Shown: positions 17,628 through 25,066 of the stretch, one piece after another
Layout of the letters: every line of letters starts with the position of its first letter
Numbering within the stretch: the first letter of the stretch is position 1
NCBI GenBank assembly: GCA_963738325.1
Contig: CAVTWD010000005.1
Location: forward strand, 4,970-68,969
Source: CAVTWD01 sp963738325
GTDB taxonomy: Bacteria; Actinomycetota; Acidimicrobiia; Acidimicrobiales; Ilumatobacteraceae
Reading direction: 5' to 3'
Length of the DNA: 64,000 nucleotides
The notes under the pieces: model-generated
Databases searched by the model: none
Seen by the model: the letters and a program-made list of their open reading frames with translations, nothing else
What the model was told of the DNA's origin: nothing
Program-made: the position numbers and the translations under genes

Positions 17628-17838
17628 CACCGACCTCCTCGTTCGTTCTGGTGCTGGGCGGGCCGGCGGGGTCAACCGATCAACGACGCTGTGAAGCGTG
17701 CACGGGACAACAATTCGTGGTGCCGGGAAGACCCCTGGCGTCAGTCTGTAAGACGGGCTCTACCGCACCAAGGTGGAACGAGCTCAGCCAGGCCCGACAC
17801 GATTCTCATCCATCGTGGCGGCCCCCGGCCATGGGAGT
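17628..17838 (-). ncRNA. Candidate bridge RNA region of IS110 copy 2
   Basis: This is the counterpart of the 16138-16348 segment, with only a few substitutions. Unlike copy 1 it is flanked by host DNA, so the circular-junction promoter is not rebuilt here. Conservation of a 211-base non-coding end in two diverged copies supports a functional RNA or recombination site. Confidence 0.4.
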
Positions 17839-17879
17839 CTCAAACAGGGCGAAATGGTCCTCGGTTCGACGGTGGCGGC

Positions 17880-18032
17880 CCGCCTCCCGTTCTCGCCGCG
17901 GGCATCCTCGGCCTACCGGCCGGCGGCCTCGGGCTCAGCCTCTTCGCCGGACTGAGCGTCGCCGCCGCCGCGCTCGGCGCCCGAGCCCTCGGTGCGGCCG
18001 GCCAGATAGTCCCGGCGCCTCGATCGGCATAA
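17880..18032 (+). pseudogene. 3' fragment of an MFS exporter gene, similar to the gene at 39351-40562
   Basis: The frame ending at 18032 reads LGLSLFAGLSVAAAALGARA and ends GQIVPAPRSA. The last 90 bases before 18015 match the 3' end of the intact MFS gene near 40430-40515 almost base for base, while upstream bases fade in similarity. No start or other helices are present, so this is the tail of a lost paralogue, cut off at the IS110 copy 2 border or nearby. It shows that an earlier copy of the arsenic MFS gene lay here. Confidence 0.7.
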
Positions 18033-18319
18033 CACAAGCGATGACCGGTTGAAGCCTGAGGACCGAACACGTCGACGGTGATCACGATGACTCTCGCCGC
18101 GCTGGCCTGACCGCACCTCAACGACCCAGATCGGCACCCCCGGCTCGGCTCCGCCGGCACCACTCCAAGCCGTTCTCACGTGATCTGCCCTCGTCCCAAC
18201 ACCCGCTGACCGGCCCGTCACGCCTTGGCAGACGCACGGTCGACAGCTCGCGCTGCGTGTTCTACCGATCGTTCGCACGGGTTCCGGACCGGACGAGCCC
18301 AGGATCCGGGAGAACCGTC

Positions 18320-18730
18320 ATGCAAGGACATGTCGCCCGCAAGCGCGGCCGCTACTACGCCGTCATCTACGAAGGGCTCGACCCCGTCACCGGCAAGGAA
18401 CGACGCACCTGGCATCCCGCCGGCACCGACGGCGCCGACGCCGAAGTCCTCGCCGCCCGGCTCGCGGCAACGCGACGGGCGCAACGACGAGGTTCGCTCG
18501 CTCACCTTCGGCGCCTAGCTCACCGGCCAGTGGCTGCCAAGAAGCTCACCCTGTCCGTGAGCGCCTACCGGGGCTACGTGCTCAAGGTCCGTCGTCACAT
18601 CCTGCCAACCCTTGGCCACAGACGGCTCCGCCGGCTCCGGCGACAGGGTCTCGAGCACTCTACACCTCGATGTTGCAGCCGACCGACGAACGGGCCGGAT
18701 TCACCGAAGACCGTCTCCCAGTCGGGTTCT
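18320..18730 (+). pseudogene. Remnant of a tyrosine-recombinase integrase (N-terminal part)
   Basis: The ATG at 18320 begins MQGHVARKRGRYYAVIYEGL, followed by DPVTGKERRTWHPAGTDGAD: the AP2-like arm-binding domain typical of actinobacterial phage or ICE integrases. After a frame break near 18470, SLTFGAYLTGQWL, KKLTLSVSAYRGYVLKVRRH and ILPTLGHRRLRRL match the core-binding SAM-like domain. The catalytic domain with its Arg-His-Arg-Tyr set is missing. Upstream, 18033-18319 holds nothing recognisable; downstream, 18731-18886 is also empty. Confidence 0.65.
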
Positions 18731-18886
18731 GTAGAGCTCAAGCTCATGAGATCGAGTTCGATTCGTCGGGGACTAGGTACGACGCTCAATCCCGCACGCT
18801 CAGAATGGCTCTGATCGGGCTCGCTCGCCGCCCGGCCACTCCCCGTTCCCGTTGGACTGCACCCCGGTGGGCAGCCCGGCGTTAGT

Positions 18887-19372
18887 TCAGCTTGCAGGCT
18901 GTGCTGGGTGCGCCTGTCGGCGGCCTTGTCTCGAAGCGACGACGCTGAGTACGGCGGCGGCGGCGTGGAGACCGGCGACCAGGGCAGCGAGGAGCGCGAT
19001 GCCGGCTTCGGACGCGTCGACCTTGCGGGCGACTTCGGCGACGCCGATGATCACGAACACCACCGCCACGACCGTGATGGCCGTGAAGGTCGACGCTTTG
19101 GGCGCAAACCACGCCAGAGCAGCGAGCGTCAGAGAGGCGAGCGCACCGAGGCCGATCAGCCAAGGTGATTCGACCTCAACGCCGAGCAGCTTCTCCTCCT
19201 GTTCGGATTCCTCGGCCCCTTCCGCTGCATCGCCTTCTGCCGAGGCTTCGGTCGCTTCGGCGGTCTCGTGGTGATCGTCTTCGCTGCGCTCGTAGAACGC
19301 CCCCGCGCTGAAGAGCACGGCAGCGACGACGAGTAGGGCGGCAACGACCCGGCCGAGCTGGGTCGTCGTCAT
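18887..19372 (-). CDS. Four-helix membrane protein with acidic His-rich loop, unknown function
   Basis: From the ATG at 19370-19372 the frame encodes about 161 residues: one N-terminal helix (VVAALLVVAAVLFSAGAF), a strongly acidic loop of about 35 residues starting ERSEDDHHETAEA with many Glu, then three helices. The acidic loop with paired His could bind cations. The gene follows the MerF-like gene with an ATGA overlap if one base shift in that gene is accepted; without the shift the two would read as a fusion. I know no family for it. The setting points to metal transport or tolerance. Confidence 0.5.
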   Translation of the reverse strand: MTTTQLGRVVAALLVVAAVLFSAGAFYERSEDDHHETAEATEASAEGDAAEGAEESEQEEKLLGVEVESPWLIGLGALASLTLAALAWFAPKASTFTAITVVAVVFVIIGVAEVARKVDASEAGIALLAALVAGLHAAAAVLSVVASRQGRRQAHPAQPAS

Positions 19373-19624
19373 GATGGCGTGCGAACCGTGGGCGGCGCGA
19401 CTGAGACCGCCGTGGGCGGCGCGCAACGCCGACGACGCCGGCGGTGCCGGAGGAGCACAGGGATCGAGCAGCGCGATCACGACGCCGATGATGCCGAACA
19501 CTGCGACCCCAAGGACCGTGCCAAGGCCGATCGCAGCCAGGAACCCGAGGATCGGACCGGCGCAGCACACCGCGCAGGCGGCGACACCCACGCCGACGAC
19601 CGCAGCTCCGTCGCTGCGCTTCAT
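19369..19624 (-). CDS. MerF/MerT-like small mercury transporter (one apparent frameshift)
   Basis: The ATG at 19622-19624 starts MKRSDGAAVVGVGVAACAVC; the vicinal cysteine pair CC in AVCCAGPILGFLAAIG lies in the first helix, as in the MerT and MerF uptake proteins that pass Hg(II) to mercuric reductase. A second helix follows (VLGVAVFGIIGVVIALL). One base shift near 19470 then gives a basic tail with LLRHRRRR and an ending TVRTPS whose stop overlaps the next ATG. The length, about 84 residues, fits MerF. It lies directly downstream of the MerR regulator gene. Related CC-containing proteins can carry other metals. Confidence 0.6.
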
Positions 19625-20370
19625 CCACGGCTCCGAACAGGGCGTGGACGACCGGTAGGGCATCGGCGGGCGCTCGGACCTCAAGTCCGTGGCCGCGTGG
19701 TCGACGGTGAGGGCGAACGAGAAGAACCGACAGCAGTCCTGCTCGGCTCCAGCGAGGCGGGCGAACTCGTCGAACGGCGCGGTCGGGTCAAGGTCCAAGC
19801 GAACGCCGTCCTCGACCGGGGTGCGGGCGCGGACGAAGCCGAGCACACGTTGCCAGTCCCCCATGCGGCCCGGCATCGCGTCGGCGCTGAGCGTGCAGGC
19901 GATCGGGACGTCGGCTTCGGCGGTTGGTTTGGCCACGAGCGATACCGAGGCGACCGTCGCTGCGGGGTCCGAGGAGCAGCCGCACTGGTCGTCGCAGGGA
20001 CCCTCGGGTCGGTGGCGTTCGAGCGCTGATCGTGCCCTTTGCAGCTCGGCGGACAACGTGACCAGCTCCGCGATCCGAGCTTGGGCGTCGGCCAGCTTCG
20101 TGGCGACGAGTCGCGCAGCCGGTCCTGGACCGGGCCGCACTGGCCCCCGTCCCACGCCAGCGCCAGGTCGCTGATCTCGTCCAGCGTGCAGCCGAGCTGC
20201 TTGGCTCGGGCGATGAACGCCAAGCGCCGCAACGCCTCGTCGTCGTAGCTGCGATAGCCGCCCGCCGTGCGCTCGGGAGCCGGCAGGAGGCCGATCTCCT
20301 CGTAGTACCGAAGGGTCGCGGGCGTGAACCCGCTCCGGCGGGACACGTCAGCGATGCGAAGTCCGCTCAT
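19623..20370 (-). CDS. MerR family regulator with extra C-terminal domain (frameshifts)
   Basis: The N-terminus, MSGLRIADVSRRSGFTPATL with RYYEEIGLLPAP, is a classical MerR winged helix, followed by GGYRSYDDEALRRLAFIARA and a coiled dimerisation helix. At least two shifts (near 20125 and 19660) must be bridged. After the helix come CDDQCGCSSD, a possible metal site, and a second domain of about 90 residues ending AEQDCCRFFSFALTVD with a CC pair, seen in some actinobacterial mercury-type MerR proteins. It would twist the promoter DNA to activate transcription on metal binding. A MerR-type promoter lies just upstream. Confidence 0.75.
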
Positions 20371-20375
20371 GCGAG

Positions 20376-20412
20376 CAAGGGTAAACGTTCAAGTCAGGAT
20401 GAAGGTCAAGGG
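20376..20412 (-). promoter_or_regulatory. MerR-type promoter upstream of the merR-like gene
   Basis: Read on the minus strand, TTGACC is followed after a long spacer of about 19 bases by TTACCC, and the spacer holds the imperfect dyad TTCA-N8-TGAA. An overlong spacer with a central dyad is the signature of promoters controlled by MerR-family activators. It begins six bases upstream of the regulator gene. Confidence 0.5.
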
Positions 20413-20424
20413 CGCGAGCGCTCG

Positions 20425-20756
20425 TCATCTGGGCGCGTACATGATCACACCCACCCCCACGAGACAGATCGCGGCGCCGAGCACGTCGTACCGGTCGGGC
20501 CGAAAGCCGTCAGCGACCACGCCCCACAGGAGCGAGCCGACCACGAAGATGCCGCCGTACGCAGCCAGGACCCGACCGAAGTTGTCGTCCGGTGCAGGGT
20601 CGCGACGAACCCGTAGGCACCGAGCGCCACGATCCCTGCGACCACCCATGCCGCGCCCCGATGTTCCCGCACGCCCTGCCAGATCAACCAGGCTCCGCCG
20701 ATCTCGAAGATCGCAGCCAGGACGAACAGCAACACCGAGCGCAGGGTGTCAGGCAT
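20425..20756 (-). CDS. ynfA: YnfA/UPF0060 family small membrane protein (one apparent frameshift)
   Basis: Joined across one shift near 20590, this gives about 110 residues with four helices: MPDTLRSVLLFVLAAIFEIG, then GGAWLIWQGVREHRG, GRVLAAYGGIFVVGSLLWG and DVLGAAICLVGVGVIMYAPR. This matches the YnfA (UPF0060) family, related to small multidrug-resistance proteins, which export cationic compounds. It precedes the MerR gene on the same strand and is likely part of the same metal-tolerance unit. Confidence 0.8.
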
Positions 20757-20955
20757 CCGAGAAGGGTAAGGGCCGACGTCCCCTTGGTAGGGCCTCGACG
20801 CAGTTACCGGCACCGCGGCGAGCGACGTGTCCGATACGACTGCCGGCTCAGGTCGTCCTGGCGGACGGCCGAGAGCTGGTTCTCGAACGGCCCCTGATCG
20901 CCATCGGACGGCACTGTCCGACAGCCATACGCGGCGTGCTCGTCGGGCAGCATCG

Positions 20956-21099
20956 ATGGGGCCGAACGGCAGCGAGGTTCTGAATCTGCTGACCTTGGCG
21001 GTGCCCGTTCGCTCACCGATCGAGGAGTTGCGCTCGACGATGTATGCCTACTCCACCTTCCACCGCGGCATCGAGGATCCCCTGCGGAGCCTCGCGTGA
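20956..21099 (+). pseudogene. C-terminal fragment of a pyridine-nucleotide disulfide oxidoreductase
   Basis: The frame from the ATG at 20956 (MGPNGSEVLNLLTLAVPVRS) to the stop at 21099 reads on into EELRSTMYAYSTFHRGIEDP. This is the end of the dimerisation domain of Lpd/MerA-type flavoproteins (compare HEAALAMQTNMFVGRLAQTT of the intact gene at 23.0 kb). The FAD and NAD domains are missing upstream; 20760-20955 contains faint further traces in broken frames. Its stop overlaps the start of the redoxin gene (GTGA), so it may keep translation of that gene going. Confidence 0.55.
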
Positions 21100-21655
21100 C
21101 CGATCACGTGATCGGCGAGGGCGACCTCCTTCCCGACGTCGCCCTCGTGGATCACGAGGGGCGCCCGTGGCGGTTCAGCGCCCAGCGGGGCCGCCCGCTG
21201 GTCCTTGTGCTGCACCGGCACCTTGCTTGACTGCCGTGCCAGGAGCACGTGGTCGCCGTCCGCGACCACCAGACCCAACTCGGTGACGCCCTGGTCGTCG
21301 TCATCACGTTCGCCGACGCGCCGCTCGCCTGGCCGCCTACGGTCGGCACCTCGGCCTCGACGTCACCGCGATGCCGGTGCTCGCCGACCCCGAGCGGACC
21401 CTGTACGGCCTGCTCGGCGCCCGGCGTGGCTCGCTGCGCCAGGTCTGGTCGCCCGGCACGCTCGCCATGTACGCGCGGCTGCTGCGGCAGGGCCGGCGCC
21501 TGCAGCGCCCCGAGGAGGACACCCGCCAGCTCGGGGCCGACGCGGTGGTCGACCGCTCTGGCCGGCTGCATCGGGTCTGGCTCCCTTCCGGCCCGGACCA
21601 GCGTCCGGCCATCTCCGAGATCGTCGATGCCGTCCGCGAGCTCGGTGACCGATGA
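21096..21655 (+). CDS. Redoxin/AhpC-TSA-like protein with in-frame UGA at a redox position (one frameshift)
   Basis: The GTG at 21096 starts VTDHVIGEGDLLPDVALVDH, a peroxiredoxin-like thioredoxin fold. After PLVLVLHRHLA comes TGA (codon 45, 21228-21230), then LPCQEHVVAVRD, so the active-site motif would be X-Leu-Pro-Cys with X encoded by UGA. Related redoxins usually have Cys-x-x-Cys here. Either the codon is TGC misread, or it encodes selenocysteine. A second break near 21335 shifts frame before MPVLADPERTLYGLLG; the rest runs cleanly to 21655 (VDAVRELGDR). Total length would be about 186 residues. The likely role is reduction of peroxides or disulfides beside the mercury-type reductase. Confidence 0.6.
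21249..21269 (+). promoter_or_regulatory. Hairpin downstream of the in-frame UGA, candidate bacterial SECIS element
   Basis: GTGGTCGC (21249-21256) pairs perfectly with GCGACCAC (21262-21269), closing a five-base loop CGTCC. The loop starts 26 bases after the UGA, inside the distance range known for bacterial selenocysteine-insertion hairpins, and contains G-U. GC-rich coding DNA often makes such hairpins, so this supports but does not prove recoding. Confidence 0.3.
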
Positions 21656-21768
21656 ACGCCGATCGGTAGCACCACCGTGACCCAGCACCGCCTCGTGAGG
21701 CATCGCGGCCGGGCACGACCGGCTGGGCTTCCCGGAATGGCCGCACTGGCGGCCGGGTTCTCGACCAC

Positions 21769-23162
21769 GTGACTCGCTCGTTCGATCTCGTGGTGGTCGG
21801 TGGTGGCGCCGGCGGCCTCGTCGCGGCCCGAGAGGCACGCCGCCGAGGCGCCAGCGTGGTCATCGTGCAAGACGGTCCGGTCGGCGGTGACTGCACGTTC
21901 ACCGGGTGCGTCCCATCCAAGACGCTGCTCGCCGCGGCCGGGGCTGGAGCCGGGTTCGACGAAGCGATGGCGCGGGTCCACCGGGCGGTCGAGCGGATCG
22001 CCGCCACCGACGATGCTGCTGCCCTCGCCACCGAGGGGATCGACGTGGCCGACGGGTTCGCCCGCTTCGACCTCCCCGACCACCATCGACGTGGACGGCC
22101 GGACGATCTGGTCGAAGCGGTTCGTCGTCGCCACCGGTGCGCGACCTACCGTGCCGCCGATCCCGGGCTTGCACGACTCGGCCCCGCTGACGAGCGAGAC
22201 GCTGTTCGACCTCGACCATCGACCGAGTCGATGATCGTGCTCGGCGGCGGACCGATGGGCTGCGAGATGTCCCAAGCGTTCGCCCGGCTCGGTACCCGCG
22301 TCACCCTCGTCGAGGGGCTCGACCGGCTGCTCCCCCCGCGAGGAGCGGGAAGCTTCCACGGTGATCGCCGAGGCGCTGATCGCCGACGGCGTCGACGTCC
22401 GCGTCGGCGTCCGAGTGGACCGGGTGGTGCGCGTCGACGGCAGCACCGTGTTCGTCCACGTCGACGGCGCCCCGATCGCCGCCACCGAGCTGCTCGTGGC
22501 CGTCGGGCGCACACCGTCGGGACGCGGGTTCGGCCTCGAGGAGCTGGGCGTCGAGGTCGACCGGCACGGCGCCGTCGTCGTCGACGACACGCTGGCCACC
22601 AGCGTCGAAGGGATCTGGGCGGTCGGTGACGTCACGGGCGGCCTTCAGTTCACCCATGTCGCGGGGCGGATGGGCTGGATCGCCGCCTCCAACGCGCTGT
22701 CCAAGCTGGCCAAGGTCCGGGCGTTCCGCTTCGACGCCACGAACGTGCCGTGGGCGACGTTCACCACCCCTGAAGTGGGCCGTGTCGGGCTGACCGAGTC
22801 CGAGGCCGCCGTGGAGCACCCCAGGGCAAGGGTCGCGGCACCTGCCGCTCGGGCACGTCGATCGTGCCGTCGCCACAGGAGCCGAGCGCGGCTTCGTCAA
22901 GCTGATCGCGGCGCCCAAGCGTGGGATCGGCCACCTCGGCGGTGGTCGGCTCGTGGGCGCCACGATCGTCGCTCCAACTGGCGGCGACCTCGTCCACGAA
23001 GCGGCGCTGGCGATGCAGACGAACATGTTCGTCGGGCGCCTGGCCCAGACGACTCACGCCTATCCGACGTGGTCGATGGCGGTGCAGCAGGCGGCGCTGC
23101 AGTTCTTCGGCCCGTCCGCCGGACTCCGAGCCCGGCCGGTCGCCGGTCAGGTCGCCGGTTGA
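21769..23162 (+). CDS. MerA/Lpd-like FAD-dependent pyridine nucleotide disulfide oxidoreductase (frameshifts)
   Basis: About 464 residues after joining shifts near 22080, 22215, 22350 and 22830. The N-terminal FAD fold has VVVGGGAGGLVAAREARRRG, the redox disulfide region reads GGDCTFTGCVPSKTLLAAAG, the second nucleotide site is VLGGGPMGCEMSQAFARLG, and SVEGIWAVGDVTGG binds the FAD tail; the C-terminal dimer domain follows. The C-terminal Cys pair of classical mercuric reductase is absent, so the substrate could be mercury ions or a disulfide. The GTG start at 21769 follows a gap of 113 bases from the redoxin gene on the same strand, suggesting joint action in metal or thiol reduction. Confidence 0.75.
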
Positions 23163-23262
23163 GCACAGCACCGAGCACAGGCGGCGCTTCGGCGATCGCG
23201 GCCACTTGATCTCGGAGCGTCGTCGCCACCGACCCCCGAGGGACGTGAGCCCGGAAGTGGCG

Positions 23263-24166
23263 TCAGCGGGCCGGGCCGAAGATGCGGATCTCGACTGCGC
23301 CGACGTTGCCACCCGACGACTCCTCGATGTCGAAGCGCACGACCCGGCCGCTGACGTCGAGTGGGTCGATGCGGCTGGTGGCGGGGCTGGCGGCCGGGGA
23401 ACGGTCCGAGGGCTCGCCGTCGTCGACGCGGACGGTGTAGGTCGAGGTGATCGCGCTGCCGTCGGCCATCGAGCGGGTGACGAACTCCACGCCGGCGATG
23501 TCGTGGGCTGTGCCGAGGTCGATGGTGATCGAGGCGTCGTCGCCGTCGCCCGCCGTCGACCACTCAGTGGCCAAGTCGCCGTCGATGGCCAGCATCCCTG
23601 CGAAGCCGGCCGAGAACTCGGAGCTGACGTCGACCACCGTCGCGTCCAGCGCGAGGTTCTCGCCGACGTCGACAGCGGCGGTGGAGTCGGCGGGGGCTTC
23701 GCCGTCGAGGGTCGGGGATCGTGAACGTCGCCGGGTGGACCGGTAGAGGGTGCCATCAGCCGTCGTGCCCTGGACGATGAAGTGGTAGGTGCGGCCCGGC
23801 ACGGCGTCGGGGAGAGCAACGTCGTGTTCGATGATCCCGGTGCCGTTCATCGACAGCGAGTTGTTGAACCGCCCGAGCAGCTCGGTCTCGCCCCACACGA
23901 TGGCGCAGATCATCGGCTCGGTGGTCTCGACCCGGAAGATTCCGCGGGTGGGGTCGAGCGGGTCGGCATCGAAGGCGAACTCGGTCGCCTGCACCTCCGC
24001 GAACGGGCGAACGTCGACGTCGGTCGTCGAGCGGTCATCGTCGCCGCCGGAGCCGCACGCGCGAGAGCACCGCGGCGATGGCGGCTGCGACGAGGACGGT
24101 GATCAGCCGGCACGGGCGGGGAGCTCGGGCGGAGGGGATGGTGGCGGGCCGTGGCCATGGCCGCAT
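23263..24166 (-). CDS. Secreted lipoprotein with discoidin-like (F5/8 type C) domain (frameshifts)
   Basis: The ATG at 24164-24166 starts a long signal region with the helix RLITVLVAAAIAAVLS; a one-base shift near 24065 leads to ACGSGGDDDRSTTDV, a lipobox and acidic linker. The middle part (EVQATEFAFDADPLD, GTGIIEHDVALPDAVPG, YHFIVQGTTADG) has a beta-sandwich pattern. The C-terminal half, LALDATVVDVSSEFS to VGAVEIRIFGPAR, includes GDLATEWSTAGDGDDASITI, typical of discoidin-like carbohydrate- or surface-binding domains. It is anchored outside the membrane. No link to metal handling is visible from sequence; it sits between the mercury and arsenic blocks. Confidence 0.65.
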
Positions 24167-24210
24167 CGAACAATGGCGGTCCACCGCGACGCATCGGGTT
24201 GGTTCGTGTG

Positions 24211-25066
24211 TCAGCGTCTGACGGCGGTGAGGAGCATGTAGCCAGCGTGGCCCTGCTCGACGAGCTCGCCGGCACGCCTGGCCATCTCGATGCCGCCACG
24301 AATGTTGAACCCGCGGAGCACAGGGAGATCGGCGAGGCGCAGGGCTCGCAGGCGGACGACAATGCGCTCGATCGTGTCGAGCAGCGCCTCGTCGTGACGT
24401 TCGACGCTGAGTGACACCGAACCCCGCGGCCTCCACGAGGGCGACGACGTCGGCAATCGGGCGGGCATCGGCGACGCAGGCCACTCGCCCGGCGAGGCCA
24501 CGTAGCTCGGGATCGAGGCGGGTCGGGTCGAGCCAGATGTCGGTGATCCCCACGCGCCCGCCGGGGCGGAGTACGCGTGCCATCTCAGCGGCTGCCGCGG
24601 CCTTGTCGGGGAAGGTGCACAGGGCGCACTCGCAGACGACGGCGTCGAACTGGCCGTCGTCGACGGGGAGTCGCTCGGCGTCACCGACTTCGAAGCGCGC
24701 CCGGTCGCCGAGGCCGGCGGCGGCAGCACGGGCGCGGGCGTGGGCGATTTGGGTGGCGCCCAGGTCGATGCCGTCCACATCGACTTCGCGTTCGGCGGCC
24801 AGCAGAAGGGCGGTGGTGCCGATACCGCAGGCGACGTCGAGCACTCGCTCACCGTGCTGCAGGTCGAGCCGCTCGGCCAGCCGCCGGGTGAGCGTCACGC
24901 CGCCGGGGTGATAGCTCTCGCCGAGGAACAAGGCAACCAGATCGAACCCGTAGACGGTCGCGCAGCAGGACTTGACCGCCGCCGCGTCCTCGCCGTCGAC
25001 GCCGCGAAGGTCGTTGGCCATCCGTGCGAGCGACAGCAGCGAAGTCGTCGCTTGGCTGGCGGTCAT
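24211..25066 (-). CDS. SAM-dependent methyltransferase, ArsM-like (one frameshift)
   Basis: About 285 residues. The N-terminal region has the unusual KSCCATVYGFDLVALFLGES with vicinal cysteines, then VLDVACGIGTTALLLA (SAM motif I, near residue 70), VDGIDLGATQIAHARARA (motif II), PVDDGQFDAVVCECALCTFP (motif IV with two more cysteines) and LRPGGRVGITDIW. A shift near 24410 is bridged to the end GYMLLTAVRR. Cys pairs in these places resemble As(III) S-adenosylmethionine methyltransferases, but it is not a standard ArsM; that gene lies at 36.1 kb. The start ATG at 25064-25066 overlaps the expected end of the radical SAM gene, so the two are coupled. Confidence 0.75.

Larger units (their letters stand above)
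16349..17838 (-). mobile_element. IS110-family insertion sequence, copy 2, directly abutting copy 1
   Basis: About 1490 bp, same orientation and same boundaries as copy 1: left end CTGTGAAGAGAATCAG at 16349, right end GGCCATGGGAGT just before the CT at 17839. Scattered substitutions relative to copy 1 show it is not a simple assembly echo. The right flank (from 17841) holds the remnant of an MFS gene. Confidence 0.85.

Noticed and set aside
18033..18319. A tRNA or attachment site next to the integrase remnant
   Set aside because: No cloverleaf-like sequence or direct repeat pair was seen in this gap.
21769..23162. Classical mercuric reductase MerA
   Set aside because: The redox disulfide region fits the superfamily but no C-terminal vicinal Cys pair and no N-terminal heavy-metal domain are seen, so only MerA/Lpd-like is justified.
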